Positions 1 to 8,800 of a stretch of DNA of 64,000 nt are shown here, in pieces. Source of the DNA: Priestia filamentosa (lineage in GTDB: Bacteria; Bacillota; Bacilli; Bacillales; Bacillaceae_H); NCBI RefSeq assembly GCF_900177535.1, contig NZ_FXAJ01000002.1:682001-746000 (forward strand). The letters run 5' to 3'. The translations under genes were made by a program, and so were the position numbers. Within the stretch, counting starts at the first letter, position 1, and each line of letters starts with the position of its first letter. Under the pieces are notes generated by a model that made no database searches, had not been told where the DNA came from, and worked only from the letters and a program-made list of their open reading frames with translations.

Positions 1-379
1 CATTTACTTCTACTTTCACAAGTTTCCCTTTTACTTCTGTGTTGTCCGGTTCATCCGTTTTAAAAGAAGCGGCTTTCTTTACGGTTACTTTTTCATTATC
101 AATCATCATTACAAGCTCGTTGTCTTTTTCACTTTCTAACGTCCCGACAAGATCGAAATCATCTTCCATGCCATCATCTTGCTCGTTGTCATCACGAGCG
201 TACTGTTTTAAATCATTTGACGTAGCAGATTCATTGGTAGCCGCGTTGTTATTGGTTTCAGAAGTTGAATTGGTATCGCTTCCATTTTGAGTTGTATTTT
301 CTTCACTAGTGCCGCATCCTGCAAGTGTACCGATCGTTAACATCCCAATAAGAGGGAAGGTAAGAAACGTTTTTTTCAT
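1..379 (-). CDS. Lipoprotein, C-terminus cut off by window edge
   Basis: Reading leftwards from ATG at 379 gives 126 codons without a stop before the window edge. The N-terminus is a lipoprotein signal peptide: MKK, a hydrophobic stretch, then lipobox L-A-G-C with Cys22 as the lipidated residue. A Ser/Thr/Asn/Glu-rich linker follows (about residues 23-70), then a more ordered part rich in Asp, Glu and Lys. A ribosome site AAAGGAGA lies about 9 bases upstream. It should sit on the outer face of the membrane. I do not recognise the family; the visible part has no catalytic motif. The gene is real on signal peptide and RBS grounds, but its function is unknown. Confidence 0.75.
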   Translation of the reverse strand, partial: MKKTFLTFPLIGMLTIGTLAGCGTSEENTTQNGSDTNSTSETNNNAATNESATSNDLKQYARDDNEQDDGMEDDFDLVGTLESEKDNELVMMIDNEKVTVKKAASFKTDEPDNTEVKGKLVKVEVN

Positions 380-444
380 CTTCCATACTCTCCTTTATCT
401 GTTTTTCATCTTTATAGCCGTTTTCTTTCATTTTTAAACAAAAA

Positions 445-475
445 AAGAGAGAAGAAGAAATCTTCTTCTCTCTTA
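445..475 (-). terminator. Terminator of spoIIP-family gene
   Basis: A 14-bp stem (AAGAGAGAAGAAGA with its complement, two-base loop) followed on the minus strand by a run of T. It overlaps the stop codon of the SpoIIP gene, so it ends that transcript. Confidence 0.8.
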
Positions 476-1633
476 ATTCGCTGGGGCATCTACTTTTTCC
501 GCTTGAAAATAATAGTCACTAAATACATCTGTTAACGCAGACACGGTATTTGCTAGTTCATCCATATTGTTGTCAACGCCGCCAACTTCAATTAAAATCG
601 CTCGAGGGGAAATGTCTTGATTGTAGACGCCATTTCCGCTTGCACCTGTTTTCCCGATAACCCCTCGACTTAGACCTGGATATTTCTTTTCAAGAGCGTG
701 GTGAAGATCTTGGGCGAATTTGACGTTTTGTTCATAGTTTGGCTGTTCTTTTCCAATCACAAACGCGACTTTTGCGTAGCCTTTTTCCTTGATTTTAATT
801 GTGGTATGATCGCCTCTTAGTGAATCACGATGAAGATCAATAAAATAGGAGAGATCATCACTTTGACTTTTCGCCGCTTCTACGACTTCACGTGAAGCCC
901 GGTAGGCTTGAACGGTTCCCCATCCTTTTGTATTCAGCTTTTGGGTCATATTGGTTGTATCCACAATTGAGCCAATGTTGTTTTTTTCTAAACTGTTGCC
1001 AAGCATTTTCCCAACAAGCGTAATGTTTGTTCGATTGTCTACCGCTTTATCAGCATCAGGATCATCCGTTAACCCGAGAATCGGAAGGTAAGATTCCCAG
1101 CTGTGTGTATGGTAAATATACACCTTTTTCTCTTTAATGCCCCCGTTCGGCGGTTGCTGCGGTTCTTCTGGCTGTGCTGGCTCTTCCGCTCCTGAATCGT
1201 TATTTTGATCTTTTTCTAAAATGGTATCAAGCGATGGAGAAGACTCTACAGGCGTATTTGTATAGTTTGTCCCTTGTCCAGGTGTGATAATTTCAGAATG
1301 ATAGGAAAAGAAACCAGGTAAACTATCACCGAGAAGGGTAATTGCGCTGTTTAATTTAATATTTGTTGTCGCCTGTAATCCAAGAGAAGAAAGAGACAAA
1401 GGCTCACGGTTCTCAGAAGCAAAAGCAGGCGTTTCAGTTTCAAGCATGGTTAAAAAAATGCTGTCTGAACTAGTATTTAATGTATGGCTAATATAAGAAG
1501 GAAATCTGAGCTGAAGTTTAAAAGTCGTGGTCGTAAGGGCCGTGACGAAAAACGTAAACACAATGACAATTGCAATGAGCGCTGATAGAGGAAGAAAGGC
1601 AATCTTTCCATGCTCGTATTTCCACTTTTTCAT
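473..1633 (-). CDS. spoIIP: Stage II sporulation protein P family (cell-wall hydrolase)
   Basis: 386 residues. SpoIIP is a membrane-anchored amidase/endopeptidase that thins septal peptidoglycan during engulfment, working with SpoIID and SpoIIM. One transmembrane segment spans about residues 11-34. A low-complexity Glu/Pro linker runs about 140-165, and the catalytic domain starts at about 170. The hallmark IYHTHSWESYLP motif lies at 173-184 (His175, His177, Glu180) and a second conserved His is in FIDLHRD (His268). The canonical spoIIP follows gpr in B. subtilis. Here there is no gpr, only the lipoprotein gene downstream, so this could be a second copy. Family assignment is secure; which paralogue is not. 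Confidence 0.88.
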   Translation of the reverse strand: MKKWKYEHGKIAFLPLSALIAIVIVFTFFVTALTTTTFKLQLRFPSYISHTLNTSSDSIFLTMLETETPAFASENREPLSLSSLGLQATTNIKLNSAITLLGDSLPGFFSYHSEIITPGQGTNYTNTPVESSPSLDTILEKDQNNDSGAEEPAQPEEPQQPPNGGIKEKKVYIYHTHSWESYLPILGLTDDPDADKAVDNRTNITLVGKMLGNSLEKNNIGSIVDTTNMTQKLNTKGWGTVQAYRASREVVEAAKSQSDDLSYFIDLHRDSLRGDHTTIKIKEKGYAKVAFVIGKEQPNYEQNVKFAQDLHHALEKKYPGLSRGVIGKTGASGNGVYNQDISPRAILIEVGGVDNNMDELANTVSALTDVFSDYYFQAEKVDAPAN

Positions 1634-1845
1634 AGTTTAATCCCTCATTTAAAATTGAAGTATAATAGTATCTATGCAAAAAAATAGTAGGTTATGATAG
1701 AATATACAAATTTTACTAGAGTTAAGGAAAAAATTTAGTTTACCATAACTAAATTTATGTAAACTAAATAAGTGGGAACATTATACATATTTTACTTAGG
1801 GAATGGACATGCTAATGAAAGCTCATAAAAGGGAGGAAAATACCT

Positions 1846-3387
1846 ATGTTCCATGAGGGAAAAATACCTGAGTTTTCAACATCGTACTGGCGAGAATCAA
1901 CAGATGTTCCTTCGTTTTCACCGTTAAAGGAAAACATTGATGTAGATGTAGCCGTGATTGGAGGGGGAATTGCTGGAGTCACAACGGCTTATTTGCTTAC
2001 GCTTGAAGGCAAAAGCGTGGCGCTTTTAGAAGCAGACAAGCTTTTTGATGGCACAACAAGTCACACTACAGCGAAAATGACCACTCAGCACGGATTGATT
2101 TATGACAAGATGATTGGATATGTAGGTGAAGCAGAAGCGGCTCTTTATTATGAAGGAAATAATGAAGCGCTCAAGTTTTTACAACATACGATTACATCAC
2201 AAAATATCTCGTGTGATTATACAGTTGAGGATGCTTACGTATATGCGACAACAGATACATATGTCAAAAAGGTCGAAAAAGAATATGAGGCGTATAAAAA
2301 GCTTGGAATTGAAGGAGAGCATCTTACTTCTCTTCCGCTTGATCTAAGTGAAAAAGCCGCGGTGATGATTCCAGATCAAGGGCAGTTTCATCCCTTAAAG
2401 TATCTTGTTCACCTTGTGAAAGAGATGACAGCGAAAGGGGCTCAAATTTTTGAATCAACTCAAGCTGTCGATATTAAAGAAGGCAAAACGCAAACGGTTG
2501 TTACAAAAGAAGGGCATAGTGTGAATTGTAAAGATGTGGCTTGCTGTACTCATTTTCCATTCTATGATGGAAAAGGCTTTTACTTTTCACGTATGTATGC
2601 ATCACGTTCTTATGTTCTTGGGATTATAAGTGAGAAACGGTATCCAGGAGGCATGTATTTAAGCGCTGAGCCTTCGTCTGATTCCCTTCGTTATACAACC
2701 GTAGATGATCAGAAACTGCTCCTTGTCGGCGGGCAAGAGCATACAACAGGACGAAGTGAGGAAACGATTAAGCATTATGAAGCGATCTATTCATTTGCTC
2801 ATCATTCCGTTGGTGTAAAAGAATGCTTGTACAGATGGTCAGCTCAAGATTTGATCTCGCTTGATGAAACGCCTTATATTGGACGCATTTCAGAAAATTC
2901 TCCTCATGTTTATGTTGCTACAGGATTCCGCAAATGGGGCATGACCCATGGTACGCTTTCAGGGATGATGATTCGCGATGCCATTCTAGAGAAGGAAAAG
3001 CGCTATGCTTCCTTCTTCACACCATCTCGGTTCCGCCCGAATCCGAGTGTGAAAAATTTTGTCACACAAAATATGGAGGTTGCAGCAGAGCTAACAAAAG
3101 GAAAGCTCGATTTCACAAGAGGAAATGCTTATCATTTGAAAAAAGATGAAGGGTCCATTGTAAGTGTGAATGGAAAACGAGCGGGAGCTTACCGGGACAG
3201 AGAAGGCTGTCTTCATCTTGTGGATACAACGTGTACGCATATGGGCTGTGAAGTGGAATGGAACAGCGGTGAGCGAACATGGGACTGCCCTTGTCATGGT
3301 TCGCGTTTTTCCTATGACGGCGAAGTTGTCGAAGGACCTGCTCAAAAGCCGCTCGCTTCATTAGAAGATGAGGATATTAAGAAATAA
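1846..3387 (+). CDS. yhfW: FAD-dependent oxidoreductase with C-terminal Rieske domain (YhfW-like)
   Basis: 513 residues in two domains. The N-terminal part is a DAO-type FAD oxidoreductase with a dinucleotide-binding GGGIAG motif near residues 38-43. The last 85 residues form a Rieske [2Fe-2S] domain: Cys463-x-His465 and Cys481-x-x-His484 are the cluster ligands. The same fusion and length are found in B. subtilis YhfW. The substrate of this family is not established; a flavin plus iron-sulfur centre suggests oxidation of a small amine or acid with electron transfer to a carrier. The start has GGGAGGA upstream at a good distance. It is monocistronic, with its own terminator directly after the stop. 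Confidence 0.9.
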   Translation: MFHEGKIPEFSTSYWRESTDVPSFSPLKENIDVDVAVIGGGIAGVTTAYLLTLEGKSVALLEADKLFDGTTSHTTAKMTTQHGLIYDKMIGYVGEAEAALYYEGNNEALKFLQHTITSQNISCDYTVEDAYVYATTDTYVKKVEKEYEAYKKLGIEGEHLTSLPLDLSEKAAVMIPDQGQFHPLKYLVHLVKEMTAKGAQIFESTQAVDIKEGKTQTVVTKEGHSVNCKDVACCTHFPFYDGKGFYFSRMYASRSYVLGIISEKRYPGGMYLSAEPSSDSLRYTTVDDQKLLLVGGQEHTTGRSEETIKHYEAIYSFAHHSVGVKECLYRWSAQDLISLDETPYIGRISENSPHVYVATGFRKWGMTHGTLSGMMIRDAILEKEKRYASFFTPSRFRPNPSVKNFVTQNMEVAAELTKGKLDFTRGNAYHLKKDEGSIVSVNGKRAGAYRDREGCLHLVDTTCTHMGCEVEWNSGERTWDCPCHGSRFSYDGEVVEGPAQKPLASLEDEDIKK

Positions 3388-3389
3388 AA

Positions 3390-3425
3390 AAAGCTTCTCT
3401 AACGTAGTTAGAGAAGCTTTTTTGT
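3390..3425 (+). terminator. Terminator after yhfW-like gene
   Basis: 13-bp perfect stem (AAGCTTCTCTAAC and complement, 3-base loop) followed by T residues, four bases after the yhfW-like stop codon. Confidence 0.85.
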
Positions 3426-3520
3426 CGTGGGAAAAAGTCATATATTCCAAACAAAAAGTAAAAAATAGTTTATTTTTTGTTTGGAATATTTTACTATGGT
3501 AAGAGTGAGGTGGAAAATAT

Positions 3521-3754
3521 ATGCAAAAAGATAAAGGGGTCTTACATAATAAGCTTCATGTGTTACGAGCAGAGCGAAAATGGACGCAAAAAGAAGTCGC
3601 TGAAAGGGTTCAAGTTAGTCGGCAAACGATCGTGTCCATTGAAGCGAATAAATATAATCCCTCGTTAATTCTCTCTTTTAAATTAGCACAGCTCTTTAAC
3701 GTAAGGATTGAAGACATTTTTCAATACAAGGAAAGGATGAATGAAAATGAGTAA
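3521..3754 (+). CDS. XRE-family HTH regulator, small
   Basis: 77 residues, almost wholly a Cro/CI-type helix-turn-helix (about residues 8-65; the recognition part is around QVSRQTIVSIE, followed by the typical KYNPSLILSFKLA). Proteins of this size (YozG/YvaO-like) usually regulate themselves and an adjacent small membrane protein, which matches the next gene, whose start overlaps this one by 14 bases. GAGGTGG lies 7 bases before the ATG. DNA target and signal are not visible. Confidence 0.85.
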   Translation: MQKDKGVLHNKLHVLRAERKWTQKEVAERVQVSRQTIVSIEANKYNPSLILSFKLAQLFNVRIEDIFQYKERMNENE

Positions 3755-4052
3755 CTTTTTAGAATTAGTAAGGATGGAGCTCCCTTTGTTACTAGCTATT
3801 TCTGTTTTAATTCCAGGAGTGTATCTTTCTTTTTTCTCCAAACAACAAAATGATGAGCGAGGAAATAAAATTGTAACCGTTTCTTTTCGTTACACCTACT
3901 CTTTTGTGATGACAGGCATTTTATGTTTGTTTTTATGTCAGCGACTTTTTCAACTTTCTTTCGAAGAATTTAAAAATTATTTATTCGTGTTAGTTGTATT
4001 AGCTAACTTTTGCTTAGGAAGCTCTGTTTTTGTTCTTAACCGAAAATATTAA
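3741..4052 (+). CDS. Small membrane protein paired with XRE regulator
   Basis: 103 residues with three probable transmembrane segments (about 12-30, 54-70 and 80-98), an N-terminal Leu-rich helix and a short basic tail. It overlaps the end of the XRE gene, so the two are co-translated; ATG at 3747 is an equally possible start. HTH plus small 3-TM protein pairs are common in Bacillaceae and resemble DUF3169/DUF2178-type arrangements, but I cannot assign a family with certainty. No catalytic residues are evident. Confidence 0.7.
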   Translation: MKMSNFLELVRMELPLLLAISVLIPGVYLSFFSKQQNDERGNKIVTVSFRYTYSFVMTGILCLFLCQRLFQLSFEEFKNYLFVLVVLANFCLGSSVFVLNRKY

Positions 4053-4054
4053 TC

Positions 4055-4083
4055 AAAGCCGTTAGCATTTGCTAACGGCTTTT
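4055..4083. terminator. Bidirectional terminator between convergent genes
   Basis: AAAGCCGTTAGCA hairpin with a short loop and a T run on the plus strand and an A run (T on minus) on the other side. It lies between the XRE/membrane gene pair and the convergent GDSL gene, overlapping the end of the latter. Confidence 0.8.
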
Positions 4084-4728
4084 GTATGATGGAGTTTGTT
4101 CGCAGAATGCGCGCGCCATCGCTTCGTATCCTTTGTCATTTGGGTGAACGCCGTCTCGGGATAACCATTCTTTTTCTCTTCCTTTAAAAAGAGAATACAA
4201 GTCAACAATATGAAGGTGTGGATAATGATTGAGCTTTTTAATGGAAGCATTCACTTTTTGAATCCAAGCATCCGCTTCTTGGCTCTCTGGAAACGGATTA
4301 TAGAGAGTAGCAATAAAAATAAAGTAAGATGTGCAGCTTTTTTTCTTGAGGGTTAAAAGAGATTGGATCAACCCATTAAAATCGCGCTGAGCTTCTTTTA
4401 ATTGATCTCGCAGTGAAGATACACTTTTTCCTTTCATCACTTCTTCATAAGCATGGATCAAATTGTTTCCACCTGCTGTAATGGTGATGACTTCCGCGTC
4501 CGCTAGGTTTTGGAGGGAACGGGGATGAGAAGAGAGTGTAGCAATTTCTTCGACCGTCAATCCGCTTTTTGCAATAGTATAAAGCTCTACTCGTTCTCCC
4601 CATACATATTCTAGTTTCCTTCGATAACGCTGGGGGAAGGTGGGGGAAAACAAGGAAGTTCCAACACCTGCTGTTAAAGAATCACCTAGGGCCACATACG
4701 AAATTTTTTCGTTCTTAAAGGGAAACAT
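4072..4728 (-). CDS. SGNH/GDSL-family hydrolase
   Basis: 218 residues from the ATG at 4728, chosen because AAGGAAGG lies 5 bases before it; an upstream in-frame ATG at 4752 has no site. Block I is A-L-G-D-S-L with nucleophile Ser17. A GGNN block III follows near residue 86, and the C-terminal DGVHP block gives catalytic Asp192 and His195. These are all hallmarks of SGNH esterases/lipases (compare YpmR). There is no signal peptide, so it acts in the cytosol. Substrate is unknown; esters or acyl groups are likely. Confidence 0.88.
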   Translation of the reverse strand: MFPFKNEKISYVALGDSLTAGVGTSLFSPTFPQRYRRKLEYVWGERVELYTIAKSGLTVEEIATLSSHPRSLQNLADAEVITITAGGNNLIHAYEEVMKGKSVSSLRDQLKEAQRDFNGLIQSLLTLKKKSCTSYFIFIATLYNPFPESQEADAWIQKVNASIKKLNHYPHLHIVDLYSLFKGREKEWLSRDGVHPNDKGYEAMARAFCEQTPSYKSR

Positions 4729-4957
4729 ATTTTCCTTCCTTTCCTCTTTCACACATTATTTTATTATTGATGTATTCTTTTCAGAGAAAAACGGCTTGTG
4801 CGTTATACGAAAATGGGCGAGAAAATGAGAGTGTATAAAAAGTCTGAAAATTCAATCATACCTCTTTCTGTTGCATCCAGTTGAATAAGGATGCGAGAGA
4901 CGAAAGATAGATGCAAAACTAGAAAACTCCTAATTTTTGAGAAATTCTCTTCCTTTC

Positions 4958-4986
4958 TTGCCTTTTTTTGCATGATCTAGTATTCT
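4958..4986 (+). promoter_or_regulatory. Probable sigma-A promoter of recombinase operon
   Basis: TTGCCT (4958-4963), 17-base spacer, TATTCT (4981-4986). The fit is modest (4/6 at each box) but spacing is ideal. It lies 60 bases before the recombinase start, directly upstream of the palindrome at 4986-5015. The remainder of the 318-base gap from 4729 shows nothing else. Confidence 0.5.
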
Positions 4987-5015
4987 ATTGCGTGTAAGGT
5001 ATATTACACGCAATA
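4986..5015. promoter_or_regulatory. 30-bp palindrome, probable operator of recombinase operon
   Basis: Perfect 12-bp inverted repeat TATTGCGTGTAA / TTACACGCAATA with 6-base centre GGTATA. It covers the expected transcription start of the promoter at 4958-4986. No T run follows, so an operator is more likely than a terminator. Confidence 0.6.
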
Positions 5016-5046
5016 ATATGAGAAAAAATGTAAGGAGTTTTGAAGA

Positions 5047-6027
5047 ATGAAAGAGACGGATATTGATACTCTGTATGAAGAAGAATTAGATGTGTTTGAT
5101 TTATATATGGAAGACTTAGGATACTCCTTTTCAACCCTTCGTCACTATGGACATGACGTGCGCCTTTATTTACACTATATAGTGGACAAGCACGAGGGAA
5201 AGAAAGAAATCGAAAATACGTCCAAACGAGATGTAAGCGGGTTTTTACGCATGCTGAGAAAACGCAGTAACACGTCGCTTCGTCAAGATCATTCCTCCGC
5301 AAGCCGAAACCGAAGGCTGATGGCACTTCGCCTTTTTTATAAAGCGATGATCAAACATGATCTAACAGATGAAAATCCAGCCTTAGAAATCGAAACCGCT
5401 AAATCGAAAAAAGCACACATTCCGTCTTATTTAAATGAAGAAGAATTGCGCGCGTTTTTTGAGAGTGTACCCCATGATGCGTTTTACCGCCGGAATAGGC
5501 TGATTTTAAAACTCATGGCCTTTGCTGGGCTTCGTGTCATTGAAGTGCATCATTTAAACGTCACAGATATTGATCGTTCTCGTCCTGGGATTACGGTGTT
5601 TGGAAAGGGAAGCAAATCACGCTACATTCCACTTCCGACCTTTTTATACGATGAGCTAAGAGCATACGAAAAAGAGCGAGGAATCCCGCACACAGAGCAT
5701 GAAGAAGCTTTCTTTTTAACGCGGCATGGCAAACGCATCTCACGCCGAATGATTCAGCATGTGACAACCAAAACACTTGAGAACTTAAAAGAAAAAAAGG
5801 GATTCCAATACCTTGCAACTAAATCTCTTTCAAGTCATAAACTTCGTCACTCATTTGGGACATATTTAGTCAAAAACGGAGCGGATTTGCGTACAGTGCA
5901 AGAGCTGCTTGGACATGAAAACATTAGTACAACCCAAGTGTATACTCACATTTCAAATGAACAAAAAGAAAAAGCGATGGAATTGTTTCATAACAAGAAC
6001 TGGCAATCACGAAAGGAAGACAATTGA
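5047..6027 (+). CDS. Tyrosine recombinase / XerC-D-like integrase
   Basis: 326 residues. The N-terminal SAM-like core-binding domain covers about 14-108 and the catalytic domain about 125-310. The full catalytic set is present: Arg163 (GLRVIEV), Lys190 region (GKGSKSR), His264-x-x-Arg267 (SSHKLRHSF), His290 (LLGHENIS) and Tyr299 nucleophile. Its length fits stand-alone Xer-type recombinases rather than phage integrases, which carry an extra arm-binding domain. No tRNA, attachment-site repeat or phage genes lie next to it. Instead it is coupled to the PrmA-like gene through a TGATG overlap. It has its own promoter and palindromic operator. Whether it resolves dimers or inverts a target is unknown. 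Confidence 0.9.
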   Translation: MKETDIDTLYEEELDVFDLYMEDLGYSFSTLRHYGHDVRLYLHYIVDKHEGKKEIENTSKRDVSGFLRMLRKRSNTSLRQDHSSASRNRRLMALRLFYKAMIKHDLTDENPALEIETAKSKKAHIPSYLNEEELRAFFESVPHDAFYRRNRLILKLMAFAGLRVIEVHHLNVTDIDRSRPGITVFGKGSKSRYIPLPTFLYDELRAYEKERGIPHTEHEEAFFLTRHGKRISRRMIQHVTTKTLENLKEKKGFQYLATKSLSSHKLRHSFGTYLVKNGADLRTVQELLGHENISTTQVYTHISNEQKEKAMELFHNKNWQSRKEDN

Positions 6028-6902
6028 TGTTACATGAATTTACGATACATATCCCTTATAAAAAAGCAGAAGAAATGGTCGAGAGCTTAAACCTAGTCGG
6101 CCTTTATAATACGTACTACGAAGCTCCTATTGAAGTGGAAACAACATCAAACGGGTATGATTATGAAGAAAAAGAAGACGAAACAATCCCTTTTCACGTC
6201 TACATTGGAGAGGAAGAAATCGATGTCAAAGCGGTCTTACACGAGCAGTTCTCTTTTCCGGAAGAAGAGATTCACTACCGCTTTCTAACAGAAGAAGACT
6301 TACTTGGACAAGCGCCATCATTTGAAGACATTGATCTTGAAAACGGATGGATTATTGCGTTTCCAGATTTCTCTTCTTACGTGGATAAGCGCCGTCTGTT
6401 GTTAGATCCTCAAGGTGGGTTTGGAACTGGTCTTCACGGCACAACTCAAGATTGTGTTCGATTTATCGTTTCACAAAATCTGAGCGGAAAGAGCATATTA
6501 GATCTTGGTACAGGATCTGGCATTTTAAGCATCGCCGCTTCCCTTGTTGGCGCCAGAATGGTAGAAGCGGTCGATATTGAACCTGTTGAACGTGAAGTGC
6601 TCTATAATGCAGCGTTAAACGAGGTATCGAATATTACCGTTCATCAGCTAGATGTCATGCATACAGAGGGCGTGATCACAGCTCAATATGACTGGATCTT
6701 TGTCAATATAGGTGGAGATGAAGCCGTTACGATTATAAACGCGCAGCAGCTTCTTTCTAAAACCTCCCATATTCTCATCTCTGGCATGGTCGACTGGAAT
6801 ACCCTTGTCGTAGAAGAGCTTTTACACGACCATGGATTTCAACCGATTCATCGTGTTCAAACAGAAGAATGGGTCACAATGGCCTTTCAAAAGATGAAAT
6901 AA
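6027..6902 (+). CDS. PrmA-like (ribosomal protein L11 methyltransferase family) SAM methyltransferase
   Basis: 291 residues from the ATG at 6027, which overlaps the recombinase stop (TGATG) and is preceded by AAAGGAAG. The PrmA signature before the Rossmann fold is present (GGFGTGLHGTTQ), followed by SAM motif I (LDLGTGSGILS) and the acidic SAM-binding residue in VDIEP. The post-motif usually reading NIL is here VNIGG. The N-terminal substrate-recognition domain is much more acidic than usual. The true PrmA of Bacillus lies next to dnaJ, so this is likely a paralogue. It may methylate L11 or another protein. Confidence 0.8.
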   Translation: MLHEFTIHIPYKKAEEMVESLNLVGLYNTYYEAPIEVETTSNGYDYEEKEDETIPFHVYIGEEEIDVKAVLHEQFSFPEEEIHYRFLTEEDLLGQAPSFEDIDLENGWIIAFPDFSSYVDKRRLLLDPQGGFGTGLHGTTQDCVRFIVSQNLSGKSILDLGTGSGILSIAASLVGARMVEAVDIEPVEREVLYNAALNEVSNITVHQLDVMHTEGVITAQYDWIFVNIGGDEAVTIINAQQLLSKTSHILISGMVDWNTLVVEELLHDHGFQPIHRVQTEEWVTMAFQKMK

Positions 6903-6971
6903 TCAACATACATCCTTCATCATACGAATAAAGTAAAAGAGGTGTACAAGTTCTATTGAAGGAGGAACCGT

Positions 6972-7601
6972 GTGGTGAGTTTATGGATTAGTTCATTTCT
7001 GTTAGGATTGTCTCTTGCTGCTCCTGTGGGACCCATTACAGCCGCACAGCTTGATAAAGGGATGAGGTACGGATTTATGCATGCGTGGGTGTTTGGACTT
7101 GGCTCCTTTGTAGCCGACGTTCTGTATATGATGCTGATCTTTTTCGGAGTTGTGCACTTTTTAGAAGCCCCAATTGTCAAAACCTTCTTATGGTGTTTCG
7201 GCTTTTTTGTGCTTCTTTATACAGGAATTGAAATTTTGTGGAACGCGCGCTCAGCGGATCTTTCAACGCGTTCTCGTCAAGATAAAACACTCTGGAGTTC
7301 CTCGTTTTCAGGCTTCTTAATGTCGCTGTCTAATCCGTTAACGCTTCTGTTTTGGATTGGGATTTACGGCTCGGTCTTGGCTCAAACAGCGGATCAGTAT
7401 GGGACAAGTCAAATGTTGTTAAGTAGCCTTGCGATGTTTGGCGGGATTATGCTATGGGATATAGGGATGGCTTTTATGGGAAGTAGCGCTCGTCGATTTT
7501 TGACACCCGGCTTATTCTTTATGATTTCATGCTGCTCAGCGCTTTTTATGATCGGATTTGCCTGTTACTTCGGGTTAAAAGCATTTCATACGTTGTTTTA
7601 A
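6972..7601 (+). CDS. LysE-family amino acid exporter
   Basis: 209 residues, about six transmembrane segments. The N-terminal GLSLAAPVGPITAAQ motif is the LysE/RhtB family signature, and a second conserved patch SLSNPLTLLFWIGIY sits mid-protein. The family exports amino acids and derivatives across the cytoplasmic membrane. GTG start at 6972 follows GAAGGAGGA. It stands alone downstream of the PrmA-like gene with a 69-base gap. Substrate cannot be deduced. Confidence 0.88.
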   Translation: MVSLWISSFLLGLSLAAPVGPITAAQLDKGMRYGFMHAWVFGLGSFVADVLYMMLIFFGVVHFLEAPIVKTFLWCFGFFVLLYTGIEILWNARSADLSTRSRQDKTLWSSSFSGFLMSLSNPLTLLFWIGIYGSVLAQTADQYGTSQMLLSSLAMFGGIMLWDIGMAFMGSSARRFLTPGLFFMISCCSALFMIGFACYFGLKAFHTLF

Positions 7602-7662
7602 ATCTTGGACAGTCACCCTTTCCTCTTTCTGGTAATAAGTTGTAACAGAGGAGGAATCAAGA

Positions 7663-8421
7663 ATGACAATCCTATATACAAAAGAAACGCTAGAAGAAAA
7701 TCCAACCTTGTTAGAGCCTTGGGAGCGAGATGTGTTTACTCGTTTTAGTGAAAAGCTCTCTGACAAAAAAGCACCTTTCCCTTGTATTCCAGCTACGCAA
7801 GGATTTGCATTAAACCAATTACGGTATGGATTTTTACGTGATATCCGAACAGAAGAATCAGCTCAAAATTTAAAAGAGCTGTTATCCCGCTATACAACGA
7901 TTTCTCGTTCGACGGGGAAATACGCTTCCTTAATTATATTTGCCGAAACGCCAGAAGAAGTAGTGGAAGAGTATGAAATTGAGGACTACTATCACTGGTT
8001 TTGGAATACGTTAAATACACTTGCCAGAGAAGATGAAAAAGAGTGGCCAACGCACATTCCAAAAGATGCAAACGATTCAGCATGGGAATTTTGCTTTCAC
8101 GGTGAGCGATATTTTATGTATTGCGCCACTCCAGCCCACCAAAGACGTCAAAGTCGTTCCTTTCCGTGCGTGATGATGGCCATTACACCACGCTGGGTAT
8201 TAGAGACGTTTAATAATGCATCAAAGCAACAAAGTCAACGTGTACAAGAAGCTATCAGAAAGCGCCTTGCTGCCTATGATAGCATTGGTCCTCATCAAGA
8301 TTTGAACGTGTACGGAACAGAAAATAACTATGAGTGGAAGCAGTATTTCCTCACAGATGATGAAACGTCTCCTACAAAATGTCCGTTTGAATATCTCTGG
8401 AAAGAAAAACATGTTAAATAG
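7663..8421 (+). CDS. YqcI/YcgG family protein
   Basis: 252 residues of the YqcI/YcgG family (PF08892 type). It has the recognisable conserved blocks: FPCIPATQGF near residue 40, GFLRDIR, and WEFCFHGERYFMYCATPAH near 148. The family is uncharacterised; conserved Cys and His residues in the central block suggest metal or heme binding but this is inference. GAGGAGG precedes the start. It is monocistronic, with a terminator after it. Confidence 0.88.
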   Translation: MTILYTKETLEENPTLLEPWERDVFTRFSEKLSDKKAPFPCIPATQGFALNQLRYGFLRDIRTEESAQNLKELLSRYTTISRSTGKYASLIIFAETPEEVVEEYEIEDYYHWFWNTLNTLAREDEKEWPTHIPKDANDSAWEFCFHGERYFMYCATPAHQRRQSRSFPCVMMAITPRWVLETFNNASKQQSQRVQEAIRKRLAAYDSIGPHQDLNVYGTENNYEWKQYFLTDDETSPTKCPFEYLWKEKHVK

Positions 8422-8424
8422 CGT

Positions 8425-8477
8425 AAAAAGAGCCGAGAAAAGGAGAGAAAACCTCTCTTTTTTCAGCTCTTTTTAAT
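8425..8477. terminator. Bidirectional terminator
   Basis: Nested hairpin: outer AAAAAGAGC / GCTCTTTTT, inner GGAGAG-type stem. It lies between the convergent YqcI/YcgG-family gene and the ArsR gene. Confidence 0.7.
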
Positions 8478-8482
8478 TTGTT

Positions 8483-8800
8483 TTACTCCATATGCGCCTC
8501 ATCTGCTCTCAGGACAGATGGAAGGAGACCAGGAAAAAGCGCTTCTAAATCTTCCGTTCGAAGAGAATAGAAATGCTGCGTTCCTTCAATACGCACTTTA
8601 ATCACACCCGCTTCCCTTAGCACTTTAAAATGATGGGAAAGCGTGGATTTTGCGACGTTTAAATGTAAATAAGGACTGCAATATTGCTCTGTTGTTTCCG
8701 AAAGTCCTTTCACAATCTTCAAACGAAGCGGATCGCTCAGCGCATGTAAAACAGACGGTAATTTAATATCTTGTCTTGATGGTTGATATGGTGTTCTCAT
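8483..8800 (-). CDS. ArsR-family winged-helix repressor
   Basis: 105 residues. Winged HTH with HALSDPLRLKIVKGL (about 18-32) and the recognition helix region AKSTLSHHFKVLREAGVIK (50-68), then the beta-wing RIEGTQHFYSLR. The usual metal-binding ELCVCDL box is replaced by EQYCSPYLHL, which keeps one Cys. A thiol or redox signal, or a metal sensed elsewhere, is therefore possible. It is divergent from the ycnE-ycnD pair and probably controls it; the 228-base gap holds both promoters. Confidence 0.88.
   Translation of the reverse strand: MRTPYQPSRQDIKLPSVLHALSDPLRLKIVKGLSETTEQYCSPYLHLNVAKSTLSHHFKVLREAGVIKVRIEGTQHFYSLRTEDLEALFPGLLPSVLRADEAHME

Noticed and set aside
3091-3364. Several overlapping ORFs on both strands inside the Rieske domain
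   Set aside because: They are shadows of the yhfW-like gene, with no RBS and no domain pattern.
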